Source: an uncultured Roseicyclus sp.
GTDB lineage: Bacteria > Pseudomonadota > Alphaproteobacteria > Rhodobacterales > Rhodobacteraceae
DNA: 64,000 nt
Reading direction: 5' to 3'
NCBI GenBank assembly: GCA_947491935.1
Contig: CANLLF010000002.1
Span: 248,001 to 312,000 of the forward strand
The notes under the pieces are model-generated. The model did not search any database. It was not told where the DNA came from and saw only the letters and a program-made list of their open reading frames with translations. Position 1 is the stretch's first letter, and each line of letters starts with the position of its first letter. Below are positions 36,834 to 45,826 of this stretch, piece after piece. The position numbers were made by a program, and so were the translations under genes.

Positions 36834-37940
36834 ATGACCCATCCACGCTATACCCCGCTTGTCCAAACCCTGCCCGCCGCCGTTCCTTTCGTGGGCCCCG
36901 AAACGCAGGAGCGCGCGCGGGGCGGTGCGTTCAGCGCCAGATTGGGCGCGAATGAGAGCGTCTTCGGCCCATCGCCCCGCGCGATTCAGGCAATAGCCGA
37001 TGCCGCCAGCGACGCGTGGATGTATGGCGACCCGGAGGTGCACGATCTGCGATCGGCTCTGGCCGCGCATCACGGTATTGCCCCCGAAAGCATTGTGGTG
37101 GGGGAGGGCATAGACGGGCTTTTGGGGTATCTCGTGCGCCTGCTGGTGGGCGAGGGGGATGCCGTTGTCACGTCCGACGGGGCTTATCCCACGTTCAATT
37201 ACCATGTGCAGGGGTTTGGGGGCGTTCTCCACAAGGTGTCGTATCGCGGCGATCATGAGGATCCCGATGCCTTGGTCGCGAAGGCGGCGGAGGTCGACGC
37301 AAAGCTGATCTACATCGCGAACCCGGACAACCCGATGGGCTCATGGCACGAGGCCGGGACGATTGAGCGCATGATCTCGCAATTGCCGGACGGTTGTGTG
37401 CTGGCGCTTGATGAGGCCTATGCGGATACCGCCCCGGCCGGAGTGATCCCGCCTCTGGACCTGAGCCATCCGCGCGTGATCCGGTTTCGCACGTTTTCCA
37501 AAGCCTATGGTCTGGCCGGGCTGCGGGTGGGCTATGGCCTGGCGCATCCGGATTTCATCACCGCCTTCAACAAGATCCGCAACCATTTCGGCCTTGGGCG
37601 GGTGGCGCAAGCGGCGGCTTTGGCGGCGCTGGCGGATCAGGATTACCTTTCGAAAACCGTCGCCGATATCGCCTTGGCGCGGGATCGGATCGGAGAGATC
37701 GCCAACGCAAATGGCCTCACCCCGCTGCCATCTGCCACGAACTTCGTCACGATTGATTGCGGACGCGATGGCGACTTCGCCCGTGCGGTGTTGGCCCAAC
37801 TCGTGGCGCAGGGGGTCTTCGTGAGGATGCCCTTTACCTCGCCTCAGGATCGCTGCATTCGCCTATCCTGCGCGCCTGACCTAGTGCTCGACGCCTTTGC
37901 CGAGGCGCTGCCCGACGCGCTGAAAGACGCTGCGGGTTAA
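36834..37940 (+). CDS. PLP-dependent aminotransferase, histidinol-phosphate aminotransferase-like (class I/II)
   Basis: A 368-residue fold-type I aminotransferase with N163 region NPDNPMGS, D193 in ALDEAY, PLP-lysine K223 in RTFSKAYGLAGLRVGYG and C-terminal arginine in CIRLSC. It resembles HisC, but isolated copies away from his genes often act on aromatic or other amino acids. ATG 36834 is chosen from homology; the frame extends slightly upstream. It converges on the class V aminotransferase gene with a shared TTAA stop. Confidence 0.85.
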   Translation: MTHPRYTPLVQTLPAAVPFVGPETQERARGGAFSARLGANESVFGPSPRAIQAIADAASDAWMYGDPEVHDLRSALAAHHGIAPESIVVGEGIDGLLGYLVRLLVGEGDAVVTSDGAYPTFNYHVQGFGGVLHKVSYRGDHEDPDALVAKAAEVDAKLIYIANPDNPMGSWHEAGTIERMISQLPDGCVLALDEAYADTAPAGVIPPLDLSHPRVIRFRTFSKAYGLAGLRVGYGLAHPDFITAFNKIRNHFGLGRVAQAAALAALADQDYLSKTVADIALARDRIGEIANANGLTPLPSATNFVTIDCGRDGDFARAVLAQLVAQGVFVRMPFTSPQDRCIRLSCAPDLVLDAFAEALPDALKDAAG

Positions 37941-39139
37941 GCAGCCTCGGCGATCACCTTCATGGCCGCTTCCAGCCCGGTGGGGCCGTGCGGGATCTGA
38001 AGAGCGGACATGCCGGCCTGAAGCCCCGCAAGCACACCCATCACCATCTGGCCGTTGACATGGCCCATATGGCCGATGCGCAGAAAATCATCGAGCGTGG
38101 TCCCCGGCCCATCAACCCCATCCAGCGGTATCCCAAGTGTCACGCCGTAGGAATGCTCCATCCATTCGCGCAGGCGCAGCCCGTTGCCGGGCCCGAAATT
38201 CACCAAAGTCACCGCGTTTGAGCGCTTCACCCGTTCGGCGATATTGGCGCGGACGGGGCCCGCCTGGCCCCAGACTTCCAACGCCGCCCAGATCGCTTCG
38301 GCCAGCACCGCGTGGCGGCGCCAGACGGCTGGGATGCCTTCCTCATGCACGATCATGTCGAGCGCCGTGCGCAGGCCATAGAGGTGATGCGTGGGTGCCG
38401 TGCCGCAGAAATAGCGGTAGAAATAGTCCGGATCGATGCGCGGGCGCCAATCCCAATAGGGCGTCACTAGATCGGCGGTGGCGCGGGCTTCATTGGCCTT
38501 GTCGTTGAAATAGACAAAGGCCATGCCGGGCGGTGTCATCAGGCCCTTTTGGGAGCCTGTGATCATCACGTCGACGCCCCAATCGTCCATATGAAACTCA
38601 TCACAACCCAGGCAGGCGATGTTGTCCGACAGAAGCAGTGCGGGATGTGCCGCGTCATCCAGGCACCCACGGATGCCCTTGATGTCGTTCTTGACGGAGG
38701 TCGAGGTATCGACCTGCACCGCAAGCACGCCTTTGATCCGGTGCTCCGTGTCGGCCTCCAGCGCCTCGGACACCACCGCCAGGTCGACATCGGATCGGGA
38801 TCCGAAATCCAGAAGCTGCACATCCAGCCCCAGAGCGCCCGCCATCTCTCCCCAGTTGAGGCCGAAGCGACCCGTGCCAAGGACCAGCACCTTGTCACCG
38901 CGGCTGAAGCAATTGGTCAAAGCCGCTTCCCACGACCCGTGACCGTTACAGATATACATCGCCACGTTGTGCCGGGTGCCGCCCACGGTTTTGAGATCCG
39001 GGACGATCGTTTCGACCATATCCACCAATTCGCCGCGATAAATGTTGGGCGCGGGGCGGTGCATCGCCTGCAAAACACGGTCGGGCATGACAGAGGGGCC
39101 TGGGATGGCGAGGTAGTGGCGACCATTGGCAAGGGTCAT
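37937..39139 (-). CDS. Class V aminotransferase, alanine-glyoxylate / serine-glyoxylate type
   Basis: A 400-residue PLP enzyme with the family opening IPGPSVMPDRVLQAMHRPAPN, a phosphate-binding NGHGSWEAALTN segment, PLP-lysine K198 in ITGSQKGLMTPPG and the C-terminal RIGHMGHVN. It probably transfers the amino group from serine, alanine or a similar donor to glyoxylate or pyruvate. It diverges from ygfZ by 120 bp. There is no serine-cycle neighbour to narrow the donor. Confidence 0.88.
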   Translation of the reverse strand: MTLANGRHYLAIPGPSVMPDRVLQAMHRPAPNIYRGELVDMVETIVPDLKTVGGTRHNVAMYICNGHGSWEAALTNCFSRGDKVLVLGTGRFGLNWGEMAGALGLDVQLLDFGSRSDVDLAVVSEALEADTEHRIKGVLAVQVDTSTSVKNDIKGIRGCLDDAAHPALLLSDNIACLGCDEFHMDDWGVDVMITGSQKGLMTPPGMAFVYFNDKANEARATADLVTPYWDWRPRIDPDYFYRYFCGTAPTHHLYGLRTALDMIVHEEGIPAVWRRHAVLAEAIWAALEVWGQAGPVRANIAERVKRSNAVTLVNFGPGNGLRLREWMEHSYGVTLGIPLDGVDGPGTTLDDFLRIGHMGHVNGQMVMGVLAGLQAGMSALQIPHGPTGLEAAMKVIAEAA

Positions 39140-39259
39140 GGACGGCTCCGGAAGTTACGTGCGATGAGGCCAGAGGTATCGCGGCCCCCATAGGCGGTCA
39201 ACGTTGCGCAGGGCGCAGGTGATGATTAGCTGTGATGTCTCAAATCACCGGAGGTGAAC

Positions 39260-40012
39260 ATGCAAGGCGAACGGGCAGAGGATCGGGTGGTCCTGCGGAT
39301 TGGCGGGGCCGATGCGCACAGCTTTGTGCACGGGCTGGTCACGCATGATCCGGGTGACGGGCTGACCTACTCCGCGCTGCTGACGCCGCAGGGCAAGTAC
39401 CTTGCCGATTTCTTCTTGCTGGATCGTGGTGACGATCTGCTTGTGGACGTGAAGGACGTGTTGGCGCCGGGTTTGGTGCAGCGTCTGTCGATGTACCGCC
39501 TGCGCGCCGATGTCGTGATTGAAGAGGCTGATCTTGGTGTTGTCCGGGGCGTTGGCAATGCGCCCGACGGTGCCTATGCGGATCCGCGCAGCCCGTCTTT
39601 GGGCTGGCGCGCCTACGGCGTCGAGGGGGGCGATCCGACCATAGATTGGGATGCCATTCGCGTGGCCAAGTGTGTGCCGGAAACCGGTGTGGAGCTGATC
39701 CCGAACGAGACCTACATTCTGGAAGCAGGCTTTGACCGGTTGTCGGGCGTCGACCATCGCAAGGGGTGCTATGTCGGGCAGGAAGTCACGGCGCGGATGA
39801 AGCACAAGACGGAGTTGAAAAAGGGCTTCGTCACCGTCGATGTCGAAGGTACCGCGCCTGTTGGCACCGAGATCACGGCAGGCGGAAAAGTGGCCGGGGC
39901 GCTCTACACCCAGGCCGATGGCAAGGGGATCGCCTATCTGCGGTTTGACCGGGCGAAGGGGCCGATGGAGGCCGGAGAGGCGCGCGTCAGCTGGTCCGGC
40001 ACTGTTGTGTAA
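39260..40012 (+). CDS. ygfZ: YgfZ/GcvT-domain folate-binding protein
   Basis: A 250-residue folate-dependent protein that helps maintain iron-sulfur enzymes such as MiaB. It has the N-terminal folate-binding half (HGLVTHDPGDGLTYSALLTPQGKYLADFFL) and the invariant KGCYVGQE motif (168-175, with C170). A GGAGGTGA lies 5 nt before ATG 39260, which rules against the GTG at 39254. It converges on ogt after a 47-bp gap. Confidence 0.92.
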   Translation: MQGERAEDRVVLRIGGADAHSFVHGLVTHDPGDGLTYSALLTPQGKYLADFFLLDRGDDLLVDVKDVLAPGLVQRLSMYRLRADVVIEEADLGVVRGVGNAPDGAYADPRSPSLGWRAYGVEGGDPTIDWDAIRVAKCVPETGVELIPNETYILEAGFDRLSGVDHRKGCYVGQEVTARMKHKTELKKGFVTVDVEGTAPVGTEITAGGKVAGALYTQADGKGIAYLRFDRAKGPMEAGEARVSWSGTVV

Positions 40013-40059
40013 GCATGTGGAGAAAAGCGGGCACAGGTCGCGTTTATTCTATCCCGCGC

Positions 40060-40518
40060 CTAAATCAGTAGCCCCGCAGCGCCTTCATGTCGCAAAAGCC
40101 ATACCTTTGTTTCCACACCTCCCGGTGCCGAAAAACCGCCAAGGCCGCTGGCTGACAGGACCCTGTGGCACGGGATGAGGATCGGGATCCGGTTCGCCCC
40201 GCACGCTTGCCCCACGGCTTGCGCGGGTAACCCGACCTCCCGTGCAATGTCGCCATATTGGCGTGTTTCGCCCATCGGGATGGCGGACATCGCGTCGAGC
40301 ACCTTGCCGGTGGCATCGCCGCGTCCGTGGCGGATGGGCACGCTGAAGCGGTTCAAGCGACCATCGAAATATGCCGTCAGTTCCTCGGCCGCCGCGCGCA
40401 GAAGCGGGCTGTCGCCGGGCGCATCGACGGCAGCCCACCCGGCCCGGGTGATGGCGCCATCGTGCTCTTCCACATAGACAGGCCCGATGGGGGTGTTGAT
40501 CGAAATCCGCTGCGTCAT
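40060..40518 (-). CDS. ogt: Methylated-DNA--protein-cysteine methyltransferase
   Basis: A 152-residue suicide DNA-repair protein that takes methyl from O6-methylguanine. The alkyl-acceptor C117 lies in IPCHRVLSASG, preceded by the HTH segment GETRQYGDIAREVGLPAQAVGQACGANR. There is no Ada-type N-terminal regulator domain. ATG 40518 is chosen where homology begins (MTQRISINTPIGPVYV); the open frame upstream overlaps the DUF3253 gene. It ends a minus-strand run yghU-DUF3253-ogt. Confidence 0.92.
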   Translation of the reverse strand: MTQRISINTPIGPVYVEEHDGAITRAGWAAVDAPGDSPLLRAAAEELTAYFDGRLNRFSVPIRHGRGDATGKVLDAMSAIPMGETRQYGDIAREVGLPAQAVGQACGANRIPILIPCHRVLSASGLGGFSAPGGVETKVWLLRHEGAAGLLI

Positions 40519-40549
40519 TGCCAAAGTCTGCGCGCGTGGGTCCATCACA

Positions 40550-40792
40550 TCAACCCGGATCCTGCGCCAAGCGGATCGGCCCCCGCGCCACAACCGGATC
40601 GACCGGAACGCCGCCTTGGGTGGCGATCAGCGGCAGGCCCGCCGCCACGCGCCGCACGTCCGGCATCAGGGCGCGCCAATCCTCCGACAGGGCGCGCGCG
40701 GCCTCGGACGGGCAAAATGTCTTGCCCGCCCCGCGGGCCGCCGCCAATTCCATCAAGACGGCCGCGATGGCATCGTCGCTGACCTCAGCCAA
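40550..40792 (-). CDS. DUF3253 domain protein
   Basis: A short basic/helical protein of about 80 residues with the DUF3253 pattern DDAIAAVLMELAAARGAGKTFCPSEAARAL, DWRALMPDVRRVAA and ARGPIRL. Its winged-helix-like fold suggests nucleic-acid binding, but function is unknown. I take TTG 40792 as start, since family homology begins three codons later; ATGs at 40828/40831 inside the yghU end are the alternative. It overlaps the yghU 3' end and precedes ogt by 31 bp, so all three may be one transcript. Confidence 0.75.
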   Translation of the reverse strand: MAEVSDDAIAAVLMELAAARGAGKTFCPSEAARALSEDWRALMPDVRRVAAGLPLIATQGGVPVDPVVARGPIRLAQDPG

Positions 40793-41648
40793 TCTTGTCT
40801 TGTGTGCGCAATTCGAAGTCGCTGGCATCATGGCGTTCCAACAATTGCTCGTGCGGCTCCCCGGAGGTTCGGTTCACCATACGTCCACGCGCCGCAGCCG
40901 GGCGCGCATCGATGCGCTTGGCCCAATCGATGACGTTTTCATATTCGTGGACCGAGAGGAACTCACCCGCATTGTAGGATTCGCCCATCACCGTGCGCCC
41001 GTACCATGGCCAGATCGCCATGTCGGCAATGGTGTACTCGCCGCCCGCCATCCATTCGTTTTCCGCCAGATGTTTGTCCAGCACGTCGAGTTGCCGTTTC
41101 GTTTCCATGGCGTAGCGGTTGATCGGGTATTCCATCGGATAGGGCGCATAGGCGTAGAAATGGCCGAAGCCACCGCCCAGAAACGGGGCGCTTCCCATCT
41201 GCCACATAAGCCAACTCAGCATTTCCGGGCGCGCCTTGGCCGGGCCAAGGAAGGCGTCGAATTTCTCGGCCAGATGCATCAGGATCGCGGCGGATTCAAA
41301 CACGCGCACGGGCTCGGGCCCGGACCGGTCCCACATCGCCGGGATCTTGGAATTCGGGTTCGCCTCCACGAAGCCCGACCCGAACTGATCGCCGTCGCCG
41401 ATGCGGATCAGCCATGCGTCATATTCGGCGTCGGAGTACCCGGCCTCCAGCAGCTCTTCGAACAGAACGGTGACCTTCACGCCATTGGGCGTTCCAAGCG
41501 AATAGAGCTGGAAGGGGTGTTTTCCGACCGGCAATTCCTTGTCATGGGTCGCGCCGGAGATCGGGCGGTTGAGAGAAGCCCACTCACCGCCGTTTTCCTT
41601 ATCCCAGGTCCAGACCTTGGGCGGCGTGTATTCTTCCTGACGGCTCAT
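40785..41648 (-). CDS. yghU: Glutathione-dependent disulfide-bond oxidoreductase, GST superfamily
   Basis: A 287-residue Nu-class glutathione transferase. The N-terminus YTPPKVWTWDKENGGEWASLNRPISGATHDKELPVGKHPFQLYSLGTPNG is highly characteristic of YghU, followed by NPNSKIPAM and ESAAILMHLAEKF of the thioredoxin-fold half and the helical C-domain. These enzymes bind two glutathiones and reduce disulfides. ATG 41648 gives the family start; an upstream frame has no homology. Confidence 0.92.
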   Translation of the reverse strand: MSRQEEYTPPKVWTWDKENGGEWASLNRPISGATHDKELPVGKHPFQLYSLGTPNGVKVTVLFEELLEAGYSDAEYDAWLIRIGDGDQFGSGFVEANPNSKIPAMWDRSGPEPVRVFESAAILMHLAEKFDAFLGPAKARPEMLSWLMWQMGSAPFLGGGFGHFYAYAPYPMEYPINRYAMETKRQLDVLDKHLAENEWMAGGEYTIADMAIWPWYGRTVMGESYNAGEFLSVHEYENVIDWAKRIDARPAAARGRMVNRTSGEPHEQLLERHDASDFELRTQDKIG

Positions 41649-41735
41649 GCGCGGCCTCCGTTGTTGCGTTGTGATGCAAGCTAGGGCTGTCCGGCGCAAA
41701 ACCCAAGGCGCAGGGGTATGTGCGTTGGCGAAGGG

Positions 41736-42131
41736 TCAGCCGCCCGCGACCTGGCGCGCATAGTCATCGGCGTCGAACCACCCGCGCGAGGCCTGCACCT
41801 TGCCGTCCTCGGCCAGGTCCCATTCCTCCCATCCGCTGATGTTCAGAGCGTTTTTCGTACCCGCATCGTGGCCGGTAAAGGTCCACACGAAAATGGCATG
41901 TGTCCCCGCGACCCTGATGTCATCGCATGTCAGCGAGAGATCCGGCACATCGGCATAGAACCCCGCCGCCATATCGGCCACCCGCGGGCGCCCGGCCCAA
42001 GGATCGCCGCGGTTGATGATGATTTCGCCGTCTTCCGCATAAAACGAGGCAACCGCGCTGGGATCACCGGAGTTCCAGGCGGCGGTATAGGCGCGGGCAA
42101 TATCGGCGATGGCGGGCGCTGGCAGGGGCAT
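41736..42131 (-). CDS. NTF2-like/SnoaL-type small protein
   Basis: A 131-residue protein with the cone-shaped NTF2 fold pattern: IADIARAYTAAWNSGDPSAVASFYAEDGEIIINRG, then AGFYADVPDLSLTCDDIRVAGTHAIFVWTFTGHDAGT and GWEEWDLAEDGKVQASRGWFD. Such proteins are small isomerases, cyclases or simply ligand binders; no function is assigned. ATG 42131 is chosen from homology. It lies beyond the ileS terminator on the same strand and so is separately transcribed. Confidence 0.8.
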   Translation of the reverse strand: MPLPAPAIADIARAYTAAWNSGDPSAVASFYAEDGEIIINRGDPWAGRPRVADMAAGFYADVPDLSLTCDDIRVAGTHAIFVWTFTGHDAGTKNALNISGWEEWDLAEDGKVQASRGWFDADDYARQVAGG

Positions 42132-42186
42132 GGGGCTTCCTTTGGTTGACGCATGGGCAGCTTTGTCAATCAACCGGGTGCTGTCC

Positions 42187-42217
42187 ACGAAAAAGGGCGC
42201 GCCGTGGCACGCCCTTT
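42187..42217 (-). terminator. Rho-independent terminator of ileS
   Basis: On the minus strand AAAGGGCGTGCC pairs with GGCGCGCCCTTT (one G-T wobble), followed at once by TTTTTCGT. Stem (42192-42217) and T-tract (42190-42194 as A's on plus) lie 24 bp after the ileS stop. This is the clearest intrinsic terminator in the window. Confidence 0.85.
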
Positions 42218-42240
42218 CAGGATTGCTGCAATGGGCCGCC

Positions 42241-45180
42241 TCAGCCCAGGGCGCTGTTGCATCGTCCGCAGACGCCGGGGTGGCCGTGTGCGCCGACATC
42301 CGGCAGGATTTTCCAGCAGCGTTGGCATTTTTCGCCCTCGGCCCGTTCGAAGACGACACCTACCGCAGCAACCTCGGGCAGGCGGAACGCCTCCGCCGGG
42401 CTGGGATCAGCGCTCAGGAAGATGCCCGACGTGATGGCGACATCCTCGAAGTCCACGCTTTTAAGGGCGTCCAGCATCGCCGCGTCTTCGACGTGGACCA
42501 TGGGCGCTGCTTCCAGAGATGCGCCGATCACCTTGTCGCGACGCTGGATCTCCAGTGCGGCCGTTACCACCCGGCGCGCCGTTCGAACGCGGGCCCATTT
42601 CGCCGCAAGCTCGGCGGTTTTCCAATCCGCCGGTGTCTCGGGGATGTCGACCAGATGAACCGACGACTCGTCACCCGGGAACCGCTCCAGCCAGACCTCT
42701 TCCATCGTGAAGACCAGCACCGGCGCAAGCCAGGTGGTGAGCCGGTGGAACAGGAGATCGAGCACGGTGCGGGCCGCCCGGCGGCGTGGCGTGTCACCGT
42801 CGCAATAGAGCGCGTCCTTGCGAATGTCGAAATAGAAGGCGCTCAGATCCGTAGTGGCGAAGGTGAAGACTGCCTGGAACACGCCCTGAAAGTCATACTT
42901 CGCGTAGCCATCCCGCACGACCTCATCAAGCTCGGCGACGCGGTGCAGCACCCAGCGCTCCAGCTCCGGCATATCCGCCGGCTCAACCCGGTCTGCCTCA
43001 CTGAAATCGGCCAGGGAGCCCAACATGAACCGCATCGTGTTGCGCAGGCGGCGATAGCTGTCGGCAACGCCCTTGAGGATCTCCGGCCCGATCCGCTGAT
43101 CCGCGGTGTAGTCGGTCTGGGCCACCCAAAGCCGCAGGATATCGGCGCCGTATTGGTCCACGATCTCTTGCGGCGCGATGATGTTGCCGACGGATTTGGA
43201 CATCTTCATGCCCTTCTCGTCGAGCGTGAAGCCGTGGGTAAGCACTCCGCGATAGGGCGCGCGGCCCTGGGTCCCGCAGGATTGCAGGAGGGAGGATTGG
43301 AACCAGCCCCGGTGCTGATCGGTGCCTTCAAGGTAGAGGTCAGCCAACCCGTCTTCGGACCCGTCCTCGCGGTCGCGCAGCACGAACGCGTGGGTGGATC
43401 CGCTGTCGAACCACACGTCGAGCACGTCAAACACCTGCTCATAGGCATCGTGATCATGGTCATTGCCCAGGAAGCGTGTCTTGGCATCGGCCGCGTACCA
43501 GGCATCGGCCCCCTCGGCCTCGAACGCTTCAAGGATGCGGGCGTTGACGGCCGGATCGCGCAGCAGGAAATCCTCATCCCCCGGCTCCGCGCCGACCTTT
43601 ACGAAGCATGTCAGCGGCACGCCCCAGGCGCGCTGGCGGCTGAGATTCCAATCGGGGCGGTTCTCCACCATGGAATAGAGGCGGTTTCGCCCGGTCTGCG
43701 GCGTCCACGTGACCAACTCGTCGATGGAGCGCAACGCACGTTCCCGGATCGTCGTGCCATAGGTGTCGTCGCCGCCCACGGCCTTGTCGATCGCCGCGAA
43801 CCATTGCGGGCGGTTGAGGCGGATGACCGGGGCCTTCGAACGCCACGAATGCGCGTCGGAGATCGTGATCCGCTTGCGCGCCAGAAGGCGGCCAAGCGAG
43901 ACCAGCTTGTCGATGACAGCCTTGTTCGCCCCGCCGGGTTTGCCGTTCGGCTTGACGATAACCTCACCGCCGAAAAACGGCAGATCGTCGCGGAACGAGC
44001 TGTCGTCGAGGATGTTGTAGGTCATCTCCAGCTTGTGGGTCAGGCCGATCTGGTAATCGTCCTCACCATGGCTGGGGGCGGTATGCACAAAACCCGTGCC
44101 TGCATCGTCGGTAACGTGATCGCCGGGCAGAAGGGGCACGTCGTAGTCCCATTCACCGCTGGCCCCGTCCGTCCCCCGCAACGGGTGCGCGCAGGCCATG
44201 CTGCCAAGCTCATCCGCCGTCACATCGCGCTGGCGGGTCCACTGGCCCGCTTCCAACCGCATCGCGGCAAAGGCGTCTTCGGCCAGCGCATCGGCGATCA
44301 GGTAGCGGTCACCCGTTTTGGCCCAACATTCATCCGGCGTACCCGTCACGTCATAAAGGCCATAGCTGATCGACGGACCGAAGCAGATCGCCCGGTTCTG
44401 GGGCAAGGTCCAGGGGGTGGTCGTCCAGATGATGACATGGGCACCCGACAGATCGCCTATGGCGGCGACCTTGCCCTCGCCCGTAGAAACAGCGTCGGTT
44501 TCGGACAGAAGCGGAAACGGCACCCAGACCGCGTCGGTCTGGCGGTCGTGATACTCCACCTCCGCCTCGGCCAGCGCAGTCTTCTCCACGGGCGACCACA
44601 TCACCGGCATCGAGCCACGATAGAGCGCGCCGTTCATAAGAAACTTCATGAACTCTTCCGCGATCACCCGCTCGGCGTGGTAATCCATTGTCAGGTAGGG
44701 TTTGTCCCACGTGCCTTCGACGCCCAGGCGTTTGAACTCATCGCGCTGCACATCGATCCAGCCTTCGGCAAAGGCGCGGCATTCGCGGCGGAATTCGACC
44801 ACGTCAACCGCATCCTTGTCGCGCCCCTTCTGACGGTATTGCTCCTCGATCTTCCATTCGATGGGCAGACCGTGGCAATCCCAGCCGGGGATGTAACGCG
44901 CATCATGGCCCAACATCTGCTGGGAGCGGACGACCATATCCTTGAGGATTTTGTTGAGCGCGTGGCCGATATGCAGGTGCCCGTTGGCATAGGGCGGGCC
45001 ATCGTGGAGGGTGAAGGGCGGGCGGCCGGTCTTGGCACGCAGCTGGCCGTAGATATCCATCTTGTCCCACCGCGCCAGCCACTCGGGCTCGCGTTTGGGC
45101 AGGCCAGCGCGCATCGGGAAATCGGTTTTCGGCAGGTTCAGCGTTGATTTGTAATCCACCGCAGGTGTCTCAGCGCACAT
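42241..45180 (-). CDS. ileS: Isoleucyl-tRNA synthetase
   Basis: A 979-residue class Ia synthetase with HIGH (70-73) in [17 protein letters not shown], the editing domain with [13 protein letters not shown], the second motif KMSKS in [15 protein letters not shown] and a C-terminal zinc finger CQRCWKILP...CGRC. ATG 45180 has GAGGAG about 8 nt upstream, so it is preferred over the ATG at 45195 that contains this site. It is the bacterial mupirocin-sensitive class by length and zinc tail. It ends in a strong terminator. Confidence 0.97.
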   Translation of the reverse strand: MCAETPAVDYKSTLNLPKTDFPMRAGLPKREPEWLARWDKMDIYGQLRAKTGRPPFTLHDGPPYANGHLHIGHALNKILKDMVVRSQQMLGHDARYIPGWDCHGLPIEWKIEEQYRQKGRDKDAVDVVEFRRECRAFAEGWIDVQRDEFKRLGVEGTWDKPYLTMDYHAERVIAEEFMKFLMNGALYRGSMPVMWSPVEKTALAEAEVEYHDRQTDAVWVPFPLLSETDAVSTGEGKVAAIGDLSGAHVIIWTTTPWTLPQNRAICFGPSISYGLYDVTGTPDECWAKTGDRYLIADALAEDAFAAMRLEAGQWTRQRDVTADELGSMACAHPLRGTDGASGEWDYDVPLLPGDHVTDDAGTGFVHTAPSHGEDDYQIGLTHKLEMTYNILDDSSFRDDLPFFGGEVIVKPNGKPGGANKAVIDKLVSLGRLLARKRITISDAHSWRSKAPVIRLNRPQWFAAIDKAVGGDDTYGTTIRERALRSIDELVTWTPQTGRNRLYSMVENRPDWNLSRQRAWGVPLTCFVKVGAEPGDEDFLLRDPAVNARILEAFEAEGADAWYAADAKTRFLGNDHDHDAYEQVFDVLDVWFDSGSTHAFVLRDREDGSEDGLADLYLEGTDQHRGWFQSSLLQSCGTQGRAPYRGVLTHGFTLDEKGMKMSKSVGNIIAPQEIVDQYGADILRLWVAQTDYTADQRIGPEILKGVADSYRRLRNTMRFMLGSLADFSEADRVEPADMPELERWVLHRVAELDEVVRDGYAKYDFQGVFQAVFTFATTDLSAFYFDIRKDALYCDGDTPRRRAARTVLDLLFHRLTTWLAPVLVFTMEEVWLERFPGDESSVHLVDIPETPADWKTAELAAKWARVRTARRVVTAALEIQRRDKVIGASLEAAPMVHVEDAAMLDALKSVDFEDVAITSGIFLSADPSPAEAFRLPEVAAVGVVFERAEGEKCQRCWKILPDVGAHGHPGVCGRCNSALG

Positions 45181-45258
45181 CTGGGCGCTCCTCATATTCG
45201 AATGTCATGTGGGGTGTAGCAGGGCGGTGCGGAGGCTCAAGCCCCGCGCAGCAGAATT

Positions 45259-45287
45259 CCCGGCGTCTCAGAGATCAGAGCGCCGGG
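45259..45287 (-). terminator. Inverted repeat between the small membrane-protein gene and ileS
   Basis: CCCGGCG (45259-45265) pairs with CGCCGGG (45281-45287) around a 15-nt loop that is itself partly self-complementary (TCTC/GAGA). GAATT and AATTC flank the stem. On the minus strand it follows the membrane-protein gene and precedes ileS, so it may end the former transcript; the tail AATTCTG is weak. Confidence 0.4.
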
Positions 45288-45394
45288 GTGCTAATTCGAA
45301 TGGAGGTGTCGAAATGCTGTGCCATGGCCGCGGTATAGTCTCGCGCGCCCGGAACGTCAAAGGGACTTGCGCTGCCCGGCGGTGCATGCGCTGT

Positions 45395-45697
45395 TCAGCA
45401 CGGGCCGCCGATGATCCCGAGGCCCACCAGCACGTGGAAAATGCCCAAAAGCGATGCGCCGCCGGAGGCCAGAAGATTGGGAATGCGCGCGGCAGACATG
45501 CGGAGCGCCGAGACTTCACCCAATCCTCCAACCATGATCGCAAGGCCGCCGAAGATGATCTTGCCGTAATCGACGAAGCTGCAATCGGTCACGCCGTTGA
45601 CCGAGCTGGTGTTCAGCGTCGTGAAACTGAACAGGAAACCCGCAATGGCAAGGCCGATGGCCATTTTGGACAGCAGCGTCAGGTCGGAGAATTTCAT
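45395..45697 (-). CDS. Small membrane protein of unknown function
   Basis: A 100-residue protein with three hydrophobic segments (about 10-28, 45-62 and 78-97) and two cysteines, C39 in the first loop and the C-terminal C100. I recognise no family. ATG 45697 is chosen as the first Met with a following membrane segment; the frame is open further upstream but that part overlaps the divergent monooxygenase gene. It diverges from that monooxygenase by 129 bp. Confidence 0.6.
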   Translation of the reverse strand: MKFSDLTLLSKMAIGLAIAGFLFSFTTLNTSSVNGVTDCSFVDYGKIIFGGLAIMVGGLGEVSALRMSAARIPNLLASGGASLLGIFHVLVGLGIIGGPC

Positions 45698-45826
45698 CAG
45701 GTGTCTTTCGCAAAGGGTGCACGCGCAGATCACCATGCCGCCCGAACCCAGCGCAATAGGCGTTTCCCTTAAACGTGCGCCGCATGCCGCATGGGCGTGT
45801 GGCGCGGGACCGCTAAAGTGCTCAAC

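Noticed and set aside
42109-45147. A 1012-codon open frame on the plus strand across ileS
   Set aside because: It is antisense to ileS, which has full HIGH/KMSKS and zinc motifs. The frame is His/Arg/Gly-rich with no domain, as expected in high-GC DNA.
45313-45772. A plus-strand start with a good GGAGGTG site at about 45302-45315
   Set aside because: The frame continues antisense through the small membrane-protein gene and is Arg/His-rich. A real start is unlikely.
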